A stretch of DNA of 64,000 nt, from contig NC_091093.1 in NCBI RefSeq assembly GCF_024713975.1, forward strand, positions 25,052,501 through 25,116,500. Direction: 5' to 3'. Under the pieces are notes generated by a model. It had not been told where the DNA came from. It made no database searches and worked only from the letters and a program-made list of their open reading frames with translations. The DNA is from Paralichthys olivaceus. Its lineage: Eukaryota; Chordata; Actinopteri; Pleuronectiformes; Paralichthyidae. The position numbers were made by a program, and so were the translations under genes. Below are positions 12,901-23,760 of the stretch, piece by piece; within the stretch, counting starts at the first letter, position 1; every line of letters starts with the position of its first letter.

Positions 12901-15747
12901 AAGCACATTTTTAAAATTCATTTTCTTCTCTGGGTTCAACAGAAAATTCCACAGCCACAGCTCTCTCAAAGAGTATTACGAGAAGGAGAGCTGTGTTCAT
13001 TATATTCACAATGTAAGAGATTCTTTTACACATACACCTCATAGCATCTCGCATTTTCTCCTTTAGATATGTTTGTGTGATCGATGTTTGAATTTTTATT
13101 TGTTTTTTTCCAGGTTAATGTGCCACTACTGTTAGTGAACTCTGCAGATGATCCCCTGGTCCATGACTCACTGCTCACCATCCCTCGCACACTAGCAGGT
13201 AACTAACAACATGACAACAGACGCAGAACTAAACCTCATTTTTTTAAAACAAGCTGCCGTATTTTAACAGTGTTAATATACGAAATCTTAATCATGACTC
13301 ACTTTCAAGTGTGTGTAGATAACTAGATGCATGGGGAACATAACTCATAATCGCTACTTACTTCACGTTGTTACTTCATGTTACTACAGTATTCCTAATT
13401 AATATAATATTTAATACTGTAGACAAATTCACAGATTTCTACCAACTTGAACCAAAAATAATGGCCTGTGCTAAAGAGATTGTCAAGTACCTGCAGACAA
13501 ATCATGGCACATTTTCAATAGATTCACTATTGAGTCCACAGGCTTCTCCTCCCTGACTAATTACTGAAGCTGACGCCTCTGATGTCTTTCTCTCTAAGTT
13601 TGTCTACATTCTCAAAAGGCTTAGTGATGTGTTTGCTCTGCACTCTGAACAGTACAGGGTGTGGCACTGAGTTCAAGTCTATGAGTAATGTCTTTTTTTT
13701 TTACAGCAGCTGTGACAATCACTCAAACATTGAACTGAGTCTCTTTCTATGAGCCTGTTTAAAATGAATTTAACTATTTCACAGGCTTCCAAAATCAAAC
13801 ATCTAATCTACAAATAAACCAGGCAGAATATTCAAACCTCATTTTCCAAAAAACTAAAAGGCAGTTGGTTAAATGATATACCGCCTAACAGCTCTCCCTC
13901 TCCTCAGCCTGTGTTATATTTAAACTTACTGACCCCTTTAACTATTTTTGAAAAGGAAAATTCCTAATGTAAGTGTGTGTGTGTGTGTTACAAGTGACTT
14001 TATCATACATGCGTCTCTAGAGAGGATCTCTCAGGATCATCTGCCTCTTTGGTTTAAATATGATATAGAGAATCTGATAGTTGGCCCCTGGGAGAGGAGT
14101 CAACAGAAAAACACTGTGCTGCTTCTATTGGCTTAGTTAAAAAATGTTTAGATTAAATAAGAAGTTTACAAAGAGGTAACTTAATACTTAAGGAATACTC
14201 AGCTCAGATTTGTTGTGTTGTATTTATACATTGAATGTTGCTGTAATACGATGATAAGTAAACACAAGTAAACATGCGTCCAGTTGTAAGTACAACCTGT
14301 TCCCCAGAGCGTTCTGTTCCCGCCTGTCACTCAGCGCCTGGTGCGATGGTGGCTCCAGGTCGCTCGGGGTCTGTGGAAGCACTCAGTTGTCCCAGAGCAG
14401 ATCAGCAGCTCTCATGAAAGCTGCACACTGGTGAAAGCCCTGTGGGATCTCAATCACTAGTCAACCACATCAGGCCCACTAACCCAGATATGAGCAAGAG
14501 GATGAAGAGATGGAGACCACCCTGCCTGGTTGTCTGCAGCAGCACCAGCACTCTGCAGAGGTTCACATGACAATCAGAAAACTTTTAATGGTTGTTCTGT
14601 CACATGACCCAGTCAGAGTTTCAGAGGTTATTTATTGTGAATTAAGTAAAAATTTGAATGGATCCACTTTGTCTGTATTCATATACTGAAGAAAAACAGA
14701 GATGAAGCATTAGTCTCATATGGAGAGTTTAAAATCCTGAGTGACGGTGCAGTAATGTGACACCACAACGTTACACCCCAGAATGATTATTTTAAACATT
14801 GTATTTTAAAATGATCAGTATTAATATGCTGCTCTAATAGTGTCCACTCCTCTGAGTTTCTCCTCAACATTTAGGAACCTGGCTGCAGTTAGTTGCTCCA
14901 CTCCACTGGAAGATCATTATTGAGTTCACAACTGATGTTGGGCAATGAGTCAACGCATCAGTTTGTCCTGAAAGAGTTTATTGAGTTTATTTTCAGACCA
15001 GACATGAAAACAAGTCTTTATTTTCCTTTAGAAGTCCATGCACACGTTTGTCCACATACATTTGGCTGTAATTTGGCAACCAAACAAACAACATGCTGTG
15101 AGCGTTACGATCTGAGAAACCTGTCTCTTGAGGAAAACCTGTTTTTATGTCCTGTAATTTTCAAAATCAACTACAAGTTGCACGGTGCAACAATTAAATG
15201 AAACTTCCACATGCTGTTTTTTGAAAAAGTTTTAACTTTATAAATCGAGAAAGAAGTAGTGTTTTTCTTTTTCTCAGTCTCTTTATCAACTGATTAGACT
15301 GGCTCAAAGTTTCAGCAGTGGTACAGAAGCTGTCTGATGAACGTACCTGCCAGAAATCGAGCCCTGCTGTTATCTGACGGACCATGCAAACACTCCCTCA
15401 CTATCTACATCAGGCAAAACAACTAACCCCCGGCAAGCCCATATTTAATCTTGTGTCCACGGTTGTTTTCAGATACTGATGCGGACGCACTGTGCAGAGC
15501 ACAGAAGCTTAATTGCCGTGTGTTGTGTCATCCTGTAGCAAAGAAGTCGAATGTGATCTTTGCCCTGACGCTGCACGGAGGCCACCTGGGCTTCTTTGAG
15601 GGCGCGGTGCTTTTCCCCCAGCCCCTCACCTGGATGGACAAAGTGATTGTGGGTTACGCCAACTCCATGTGCCAGTGGGAGAAACAGAAACCGCCATGCC
15701 AAAGTGGCCCCCTGAGTGAGAGCTCCTGCGCAGAAGAAAAAGCCTAG
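6920..15747 (+). CDS. abhd2: abhd2, alpha/beta-hydrolase domain protein 2 (monoacylglycerol lipase)
   Basis: Coding exons: 6920-7128, 9349-9524, 10092-10259, 10492-10675, 11700-11792, 12650-12751, 12943-13012, 13114-13198, 15539-15747. All junctions are GT-AG and in phase, totalling 431 residues (human ABHD2 425). The start MSTHETD is followed by an N-terminal membrane anchor (about residues 22-38). The catalytic triad is visible: Ser212 in GFSLGGN, Asp347 in SADDPLV and His378 in HGGHLGFFEG. Known family role: membrane-bound serine hydrolase acting on monoacylglycerols such as 2-arachidonoylglycerol, progesterone-dependent in mammalian sperm. The last acceptor was placed at TCCTGTAG|CAAAGAAG because it alone joins RTLA to AKKSNVIF. 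The C-terminal tail after CQWEKQK diverges from mammals. It is unclear which teleost paralogue this is. Confidence 0.96.
12075..12551. mobile_element. Outer MITE in abhd2 intron (hosts a second MITE)
   Basis: A perfect 14-bp inverted repeat, AGGGGCTGTATGAA at 12075-12088 and its complement at 12538-12551, bounds 477 bp of intron between coding exons 5 and 6. An inner inverted-repeat element occupies the middle. There is no coding capacity and I cannot define a target-site duplication. Confidence 0.65.
12141..12438. mobile_element. Inner MITE with perfect 18-bp inverted repeats
   Basis: TAGGGGACCTATTATGCT at 12141-12158 is repeated as its exact complement at 12421-12438. The outermost TA on each side fits a TA target duplication of the Tc1/mariner type, leaving an element that starts GGGGACC. 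It is about 298 bp, non-coding, and nested inside the inverted-repeat element at 12075-12551. Confidence 0.75.
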
Positions 15748-18660
15748 ACCTCCGGCCTGTACGTCTCTCACCCTCTTTCTCTGTTCCCTGTCACCCCTCA
15801 CCCTCTCCAGCACCACTGTCCCAGCACTGAGGAGACACCTGAACTGAACCTTAAACTGCTCTCTCTTCTCTGCCTTCTCCTCCGGGTGCTACTCACTGCT
15901 ACTGACCCACACATGTCAAGCCTTCACCACAATCCCCCCTTCTAGTCACCATCACCTTACAGTATGTCAAGGAACAAAAACAATTAACTGCCTTTGTGCT
16001 CGTTTTCGTTGCGAGAACTTTTGACATTTTGTTTCTTTACACGTACACAGCAATGATCCTTGGCTAACGGAGGCGTTGACCAAATATAAGCTGGCATTAG
16101 AAGGAACACGAGAACAACACTTTGAGTAGTCCAGTGAAAAACAAGAGCACACGAGAAGCCTCCTTTTTAACCTAAATCAAGACTGTGCTGCAGAAGGTGT
16201 CCGTTTCCTGCACCTTTTAAGAAGCTCACTGCTAATCACCGCCAAGGCCGTATAGCCTAGTCTGCTGTCTTAACCAACACAGCATCTTTCTAGTATGTTT
16301 GTAACCCACAGATGTAGTTTATATGTCTGTGCGTGCCTGTGTAGACCCAGAGTTGAAGACAGAGCATGTGATCCTTGTGTTTGGTTGGTCCAAATACTCC
16401 GTTCTCTGTTCTTCTGGGTGAACTGTCGCTCCATGGTTCGTAGAAAATTCAGTAGAGAAGTGTTACAGTGGGATTTTACACTTTACTTCCAGTTCACATC
16501 CTTCTGGCACCAGATATGACCAGGGATCAGCCCTAGATGGGATTCATACACATTCCCTCGGTCGCATTTTATCTTTTTGATTCAATGCACTTTAAACCCT
16601 GTATGACAAAATCTTTTCTTTCCCGTTTCTTTCCGTTTTTTAACCCTTTATAGGTTTCATAGGTTTGAGAAGAGGAACTGGTAGGAGCGAGGATGATAAC
16701 GAGAAGTTAGATGACTCAAATGTTCCCTGTGTTGTCTTCTGTCGGCGTCTTTGAGCCCTCTTACTTTTTCGTCTGCCTATGATCAGCGACAGGTTCTGCA
16801 GAAACTCTGAAACCTTTTTCTTACCACACAGACAAAAATCTGCTGCCACTGCTCACAGAGGCTAGTACCCAAAATTTTGAAAATGCTGTCTACACATTAC
16901 TTGTTTTGTTGCTGTTGAGGGGAGAGCTCAGCAGCATGAAGCAGATATTAATTATTTTTAGAATCTGAGCTGTGAGGTGTGATGAGTAAGAGGGCTGAGG
17001 ATACCAACGCAAAACCAAATGGTATGATTAGATGGAGAACACTTCATGTATGAAAGAACAGATTCTACAGTTTTAAAGACTGCATTGAAAAGCTTTTCCT
17101 TTTTTCTTAGCTGAGTGTTAGAGCCACAGCGACACAGCAGCGTGGCTCCCTGCAATTTACACTAAAATCAATCACAAAGCTGTTTTGATCACATCTTGAT
17201 GAGACCTGTGGACTTTTCAAAACCTGAATCTGACTAAGACCCTCGCTACAAACCTTGTAAGGGCCGAGGAAGTCCAGCCAAGGAAAACTGTATCTAAACA
17301 CTGATGAGACAATCAAATGAAAAGAATTCAAATCATCCGATGCTGAACAGGTTTTCAGTTGTTGTTGATACTCAAAGACGATGTCTCTGATTCTGCAAAC
17401 AAAACAAAAACTGGAATAAAGTGTTTGTGTTCGCACCAGAGTAAATAACAACTGAACCGTACTTATCCCCAGCACCAAAGGAATAGTAATAGTGCTGTTA
17501 TAGTGAATATTGTCATGACAGTTTATTCTGTGATAATACTTTAAAATCCAGACATTTATGTCAGTGATGTAAATATGGAACTGTTGATTCACTCATCCAC
17601 TCAGAATGTGAGTGATCATTAATGGCATCATGTCATTCACCCACAGTGAGATTATTCTGGTCGTGGTCCACAGCTCTCATTTCAACAACATCAAACGATC
17701 CAGTGGGGTTTTTTAATCCTGACGACACCAGGCACAAACCCAGTTTTCTGTTATTTTGTCTTTCTAAGTTTCTCCCCTCCTCCCTAATTTTGCACAGTGA
17801 TACAGGTGTCGATGTTTTATTTGGATGTATTTTTTTTCTAGTTTATTATTTTGTGTATTAGGTTTTTTTTGTATTTTGTATTGTTATTATAATGTTTTGT
17901 GTTGTGCAAATGCATTAGATTGGGAGTGCTGATGAGTGAACATGCAGTTTGTGTAGACTGTGTCATGTCACCACCACTGATTGACAAAAACCAAAACTTC
18001 TTCACTTTAAAAAAGGAAAAAAAGAAATATATAGAGTATATAGAATTATTTGAGGGACCAGGGATGAAAATTAAAGGCAATAACCAACCGGGAACGATTC
18101 TCTTTTGTTTTTAATACTAATGTGACGGGAACTAGTGTCAAAGTCTAATAGACCAAAACATGTCGTATAGTTTTCTCATGGATGTGGAATCTGACATGTT
18201 TTACTGTGTTGTTATGAACATGTGCTCCTCTGTATTTATCCTAACCCCAGTGTTCAAGCATCTTTTTTTCAACATTGTGGGCTTGTTAGGAAGTTGAAGA
18301 TAAACGTCTCAAGTGACTTAAAATGTCACTGAATCTGAAAAAATACACCTTGGATCAGGGTGAGCGTCGCTCAGTGTTGTTTTCCTCTGAAATCATCTTG
18401 AGCCTCAGTAAATGGATGAGAGCCCACAGCACGTGAACCCACAGTTATCATTATTCAGCTTTAATTTTGTGTTGACGTGTTGATGCTGATGGTTTACGGA
18501 TGAGGAGACAACTAGAGGGAGCACACAGTCACATAACATACTCTGATATCGAACCCTGGGTGTTTTTGTGGAAGAAAGCCAGTGGTGTGTGTGATCTAGT
18601 TATGAGAGAAAATATGGTTATCGTGTTCCAAAATAAATTATTTTCTCAAATGAAAAACTG
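15748..18660 (+). other. abhd2: abhd2 3' UTR (long), with candidate poly(A) signal
   Basis: No coding exon follows the TAG at 15745-15747. A canonical AATAAA at 18632-18637 is a plausible terminal poly(A) signal, giving a 3' UTR of about 2.9 kb. ABHD2 has a long 3' UTR in other vertebrates, so this length is not surprising. Earlier AT-rich stretches near 17820-18110 could give shorter forms. The end is inferred. Confidence 0.5.
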
Positions 18661-19365
18661 TTTTATGGTGAAATGATTTTGATAAGAAGCTTTAATAGAA
18701 GCTGTTATCTAATTAATTTCTTGTTGCAAGCACTTATTATTTATTAGACTAGTTATAAAAATGGACAACGTGTCTATTCGTGAATATTCCAGAGACTAAC
18801 ACTGCCCTCTTGTGAAAAGTCAGTCTATGCAATAACCATCAGCAGATGGAGACCTGGTGTCGAGATCCGGCCGACACGTGCTTGACCAATCGGGGATCAG
18901 TCTCAGCTGTCAATCATGACGTTTCAGCCAGCCAGCCGCTAGGCCACTGTTATATCGTCCATCTTCATAAAGAGTCTAACACGGCTGAAAACTTGAATAT
19001 TTGATTTAAAGATGTGGTTTTATTTGTTGTTTAATTTTATGAAAGAGCATTTAAAGAGGAAACAAATATGAAAGTGCAGATTTGAAGTTACAGCCATGTT
19101 TGTATTGTGTTTTAAATATGAAACAGGTGCAGCTGATTTCAAATTAAACAGCAAACTGGCTCATGAAAGAATCATCGGGGGGAGATCAGTGTGTCATGAA
19201 AACCCACCTGACTTAACACAGCAAGTCTGAGGGACAGGTGATTGAATGAGGACATCCTGGTTTACCCTGGTAGTCTTGCTATGAAACACAGAATTTAGCA
19301 CAACAAACAATAAGAATGACAAATACATAAAACATAAAACTACAGAAACACAGACAAAAAACTAT
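18661..19365. other. Short convergent intergenic region abhd2 / rlbp1
   Basis: About 700 bp separate the converging 3' ends of abhd2 (plus) and rlbp1 (minus). About 18770-18960 resembles a dispersed repeat: CAGCTGTCAATCATGACGTTT and neighbouring words recur in inverted orientation near 42860 (GGTCATGATTGACAGC). Otherwise nothing is recognised. Confidence 0.5.
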
Positions 19366-19371
19366 TTTATT
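19366..19371 (-). terminator. rlbp1: Candidate poly(A) signal of rlbp1
   Basis: TTTATT on the plus strand reads AATAAA on the minus strand, about 600 bp downstream of the rlbp1 stop codon and the first canonical signal I see there. Cleavage is expected within a few tens of bases to the left. Confidence 0.5.
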
Positions 19372-19969
19372 GAAAATTTGAAAATCAAATGCACTTTGTC
19401 AGAACGAATCTCTGTGGTACATCAGGCATCTGAACAAGGCTGTGGAGACAAGGTTGCCATGGCAATGCGTCATGAGGCCCCTGCTCCTAAAACAACAATC
19501 ACATGCAGGTTTATCCATCATCAGTTTACCCTCTCTATACCTTTCCAATAATACACGCAATCATTTACTCCTTCATCCGACACGACTGTAGGCACAAGGC
19601 TGGTCTGTATGTTGAAATTCAGTTTTAAGGCAAAGGGCACCGAACCAAACTCAGTCTGGATGTGAGCTACGTCGTCACGTGACCAACTCTCATCGTTCGT
19701 CTTGTAAAGGTGCAACGAAGAGGTGGAGCAAAACTCTACAATCACAAACAATAACCATCAGTTATTCTCTTTGTAACATCTAAACATCCTTTCCTGTTCC
19801 CGCTTCTATCGCCGGTGTTACTCTTCTGCAAACAAATCCCTGCTCCTAACTCTAGATTCTTCTTTTTATTTACCTGAATTATAATAATATAAACCTAGCT
19901 TCAAATTAGACCACACATCTGATCTGATCACAGAAGAAGCATCTGGGGGGAAGGGTTTGAGATGTGTTT

Positions 19970-22810
19970 TCAGAGAGCAGTGTCTTCAGAGCCAAAAAGC
20001 TTGGTGGCGATGGCCTGGTTGTCGGAAACAGACGCCTTTCCATCGAAGTCTGCCGGAAGGATGTCGGCATCGAAGTCTTTCAAGTAGTTGTCCAGCTCGT
20101 CGCCGTGAACAAAGACCTGAGGAAGAATGCAACTCGATCAGATGAGAGGAAAACTGTGGTAAGTACAAACTGACAGTAACTGTTCGTACCCTCTCCAGCA
20201 GCTTGCTCTTCATGAAGGGTTTGACCACGTTGTACGTGGTGGTGAAGTACCAGGGCTGGTGAGTGACGTGGACCGCCTTGAAACGGGCAGGGAAGGAGTC
20301 CTGCAGGAGAGCACACAGACGATGTGAAGGTTCACACTTTCTGAGGTTGGACAGCAAGACATTCTCAGTTATTTATTTTCAGACTGACCTGCAGCATGTC
20401 CACCATCTTCTTCAGCTCCGTCGGTTTGATCCCTGAGGCGTGCTGCATGGTGAAGCCCTTGAAATTCTCAATCAGGACGAAGCCGTTGATCTGGGTCTCT
20501 TCATTCTCCAGCAGCTTCTCCAGGATCACACAGTAAGCTCTCAAGATCTGACACACACACACACACACACACACACATTTAGACTTTTGTGTTTATAGTT
20601 GTTCAAATTATTCATTTTATAAGGAAAAACAAGTGGAAACAACCCTTGCAGCAAAAAGACTTTAAAAGTGACAGTGGCACGTCTACCTCATCGAACGTGA
20701 TCTCCTCCAGGTCCCAGTTCTCGATGTTGAAGAGCAGGACCACGCGGCCGTACTTGTCTCTGCTGGGCAGCACCACAGGGTAACCGGCTTCGATGGTGCT
20801 GCGGACCGCCTCAGGGGTCAGGTTCTCAAACAGTTCAGGGTACTCCTTCCTGAAGCGCACGTAACCTGCAGAGCGAGGGCCAGCAGTTAGACTCACCCAG
20901 GGCCAGTTAGTTTTGGCAGATGATAGTTCCCCCCTTTTGATCACATGACCACTGACAGTTAGAGCAGCTCATGTTGCTGTAAAACCCATTTGACACAAAA
21001 TAATTCATATTAGAGCAGCAAATATTTTCATTACGAGTCAAGACGCTAAATCAATAAGTTTTCAGGACAGTTGCTACATTTATTCAACTACACACAAAAA
21101 CACACATCGACCCGCACGTGAGCTGAACTCTCTCATCAGTGCACAAAGTCTCAGTGTACAGTCATCAACTGCTTGTTGAAGTGAGCAACACAATGACACC
21201 ACTGTCGTAATGCATCTACAGTGCTGCACTAAGCCTCGACGCACCAATTAACCCACAGTAAATGTGATGTGTGCACATATGAGAAAGTCCATCTACGTGT
21301 GTGTGTGTGTGTGGTAATTAACACAACAGAACAAGTTCACCCATCACTTGAAAGAAGAATAGCCTCGTTAGAAAAACGATCCTGATTAAAAAATTGCATT
21401 CCCCTCTAACAGTGATGTGTTCTACAAATATATTCACAAATGTTTTTTCTCTGTGAGAACCAAATAATCAAATAACGATAGCAAAATGTAGAAAGAAACA
21501 TTTTCCTCATCATCTTTTTCCAAGCTGTTCTTTTTTCCTGCCATATCAATTTTTAGTAAATGAAATGATGAAAGCATTTCATGAAAGTCAGAGGCCTGAT
21601 CTCTGCTTTTTCAGCTCCTCTCCTCCCAGAGAAACACAATCAGCTCACGAGGCGCTGTGTGCAGTTCCCAGCAGAACACTGTGGCTTCACAAGTAAAAGT
21701 AAACTTGCTGTCCTATTTGGACACAAAGGAGCTCTTTGTCAGGGAAAGTCCGAAGCATCTCAATGCCCCCAATTAATGAACATATGCCTCCCGGTCCTGT
21801 GATGGGCAGGGTTCATGCAAACGGGGAGCACAAAAGAGGTCTCACGCTCAATCACAGTAGCAGAGACTGAAGAAAAATAAAAACACATGGACACCAAAAT
21901 AATATGGTAAAAAGAAACACTTTTATATATGATTTAAATAGAAGTTATTGCTATAAAGCTGCGTGGACTAACAGGCCGTCTCCTCTGTCCCTCACCTCTC
22001 ATCAGATCGTGGGCCCTGACCACATCAAACTTGCGAGCTCTGAGGAAGCGCAGCAGCAGAGAGTCGGGTTCGTCCCCGAAACGCTCCAGCATCAGTTTGG
22101 CCAGGTTGTCTCCCTCGGCCGCCCTCTCCTTCATCATGGCCCGCAGGTCCTTCAGCGATGACGCCCGCCTCTCGTCCGTCTCATTCAGCTCGTCCTTTGC
22201 CTTCGGGAGAAATAATTAAACAAAATGCAGGACAATGAACAACACTTGAGATCTTGTGGTCTCCAGGAACTGTTAGATATTCTGATTTGAACTCATCTGT
22301 ACGTTCTCATAGTCTTTTTGTACCTTTTGCACAGTGTGACCGGGCAGTTTGTGGCACGGCCCAAATACCGGCCCATGATCCTTCACTGTCAAATGCTCCA
22401 GCTTGGAGCGCATGGCCTGCTCCTCCTCTGACACCATACGGAAAGATCCAGTCTGCATGAAGATCAGAAAACATCACACAAGCTTGTGCAGGTAATTGAC
22501 TATCCACAACAAAACACATGCATCTGAGGTCCCACAACCCAGCTGAGCTACAGCAGACCCCAAACGACACACCCCAGTGAACGGCTGCTTAATCTGCTTC
22601 ACATGATTACAGAAAGGACTTCGAAAGCCACTTCTTAAAAACAGCTTAAGGTTCCATCCCAGAGAGCTGCAGCATCTAGTGGCACAATAACAGCATTAAG
22701 CAGCACGGTCCAACATCCAGGATCCCGATGCTTTCAACACAGGTTTTCAGCCGGTGAACTAGGAGCCCGTGACAAAATGACACTTAAGTGACTAAACTCA
22801 CAGCAGCCAT
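19970..22810 (-). CDS. rlbp1: rlbp1, cellular retinaldehyde-binding protein (CRALBP)
   Basis: Coding exons, 5' to 3' on the minus strand: 22810-22802 (MAA), 22452-22324, 22200-21996, 20865-20687, 20547-20389, 20300-20190, 20116-19970. All are in phase, giving 312 residues (human 317). Landmarks are [18 protein letters not shown] and [10 protein letters not shown], the CRAL-TRIO-N segment ([19 protein letters not shown]) and the CRAL-TRIO lipid pocket ([44 protein letters not shown]). Arg233 in FPARFKA and Met225 in MVDMLQ correspond to human Arg234 and Met226, sites of retinal-disease mutations. Known role: binds 11-cis-retinal and retinol in pigment epithelium and Mueller glia and serves the visual cycle. 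The C-terminal segment after ILPADF differs from the mammalian GGTLPKYDG. The fish paralogue (a or b) is not assigned. Confidence 0.97.
20551..20577 (-). repeat. rlbp1: (TG)n tract at the 3' splice site of rlbp1 intron 5
   Basis: On the transcribed (minus) strand about 13 TG units run directly into CAG|ATCTTGAG, the acceptor at 20549-20548 of the exon ending at 20547. The tract occupies the position of the pyrimidine tract. Confidence 0.9.
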
Positions 22811-22842
22811 GGTTGTAGCGTCTCTCAGCAGCTTCAGCGACA
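22802..22842 (-). other. rlbp1: rlbp1 start-codon exon including leader
   Basis: The acceptor CTTCTCAG|TGTCGCTG defines an exon of 41 bases (22842-22802). It holds 32 leader bases and the nine coding bases ATGGCTGCT, then the donor GTGAGTTT. The start ATG sits in a good context (ACAACCATGGCT). Confidence 0.75.
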
Positions 22843-23612
22843 CTGAGAAGGAAGAAGGAAAAGCACAAACAGAACAAAGCTACATCAAAACTGAGTCTGC
22901 AGTCGTTTCTTTCAAAACCTTCCACACAAGAGTTTGTTAATGTTGTGAAGGTTTTTTAATTTAAGGTCTTGGGATCAGAAGTCTGATATATGGCACAATC
23001 TATATAAATCAACTCCAGAAACACAACAGGTGTTGTAGGATGAAAACAATATATTCCAGATATTGAACATGATGAGTGGTTTCTTTACTCTTCAGTGGAG
23101 CAGACATCCTCTTATATAACAGGTAAAATAACAGTTGATATCTACTGAGCACTGTTCTCATATAAAACTGTTCTATCCCACATTGTTTCTTAAGTATTTC
23201 CAGTATATTTTTACAAAACAACTTATTGTAATATTAGTATGTCCAGATGAGCAGAAAGGACTGTGAACATTTGAAAAGTGTTTTCCAACATTATTATGTA
23301 TTTGATTTTTGTTAAATCAGTTACTAAACTCTTGCTTTAACTTAATGAGGCACTCACAGTTTATTATAAATTTAATTGCAACCTGAAAGCAGAGCTACAT
23401 TTACTGGACACTTAATTAGTGTATATCATTCAATATAACAGCTCAAATACAGAGCATCAAACACACTTTACAACATATTCACTCATTTCAGTGGATGATA
23501 GTTAAAAAAGATAAAAATTAGATTTGTTCATTTCACCAGTTATTTAGAATTAAACATTTTTTTACCATTTTCATTCCCAGATGATTTGAACTAAAGAGCT
23601 GAGCAGCCTTAC

Positions 23613-23760
23613 CTTCAGCAGAGGGGATGAGAGGTGCAGTCAGAGTGACAGAGGAGACAACGGGAGGAGAGACGACCAGGAGGGGAGGAGTCACCGAAAA
23701 CGCCACTCAGAGTAGGATTAAAACGACACAGTGGATTACAATGAGCGGCATAATCTACAT
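23613..23760 (-). promoter_or_regulatory. rlbp1: rlbp1 non-coding exon 1 and proximal promoter
   Basis: On the minus strand a leader exon ends with the donor CTGAAG|GTAAGG at 23613/23612. Upstream (to the right on the plus strand) are purine-rich sequence and two GGATTA words at 23715-23720 and 23733-23738, with TAATCT at 23751-23756. GGATTA is the complement of TAATCC, the core of K50 homeodomain (CRX/OTX) sites. OTX2 and CRX drive retinal and pigment-epithelium genes, which fits rlbp1. The transcription start is inferred. Confidence 0.5.

Noticed and set aside
15473-15538. abhd2 last exon starting after TTTTCAG at 15472
   Set aside because: That frame adds residues absent from ABHD2 and breaks the junction. 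The acceptor at 15538 joins RTLA to AKKSNVIF correctly.
15469-15816. A minus-strand frame opposite the last abhd2 exon
   Set aside because: It is a shadow of the abhd2 coding frame and the protein has no family resemblance.
17107-17592. A 161-codon minus-strand frame
   Set aside because: It lies antisense within the abhd2 3' UTR, with no recognisable domain and composition like random AT-rich sequence.
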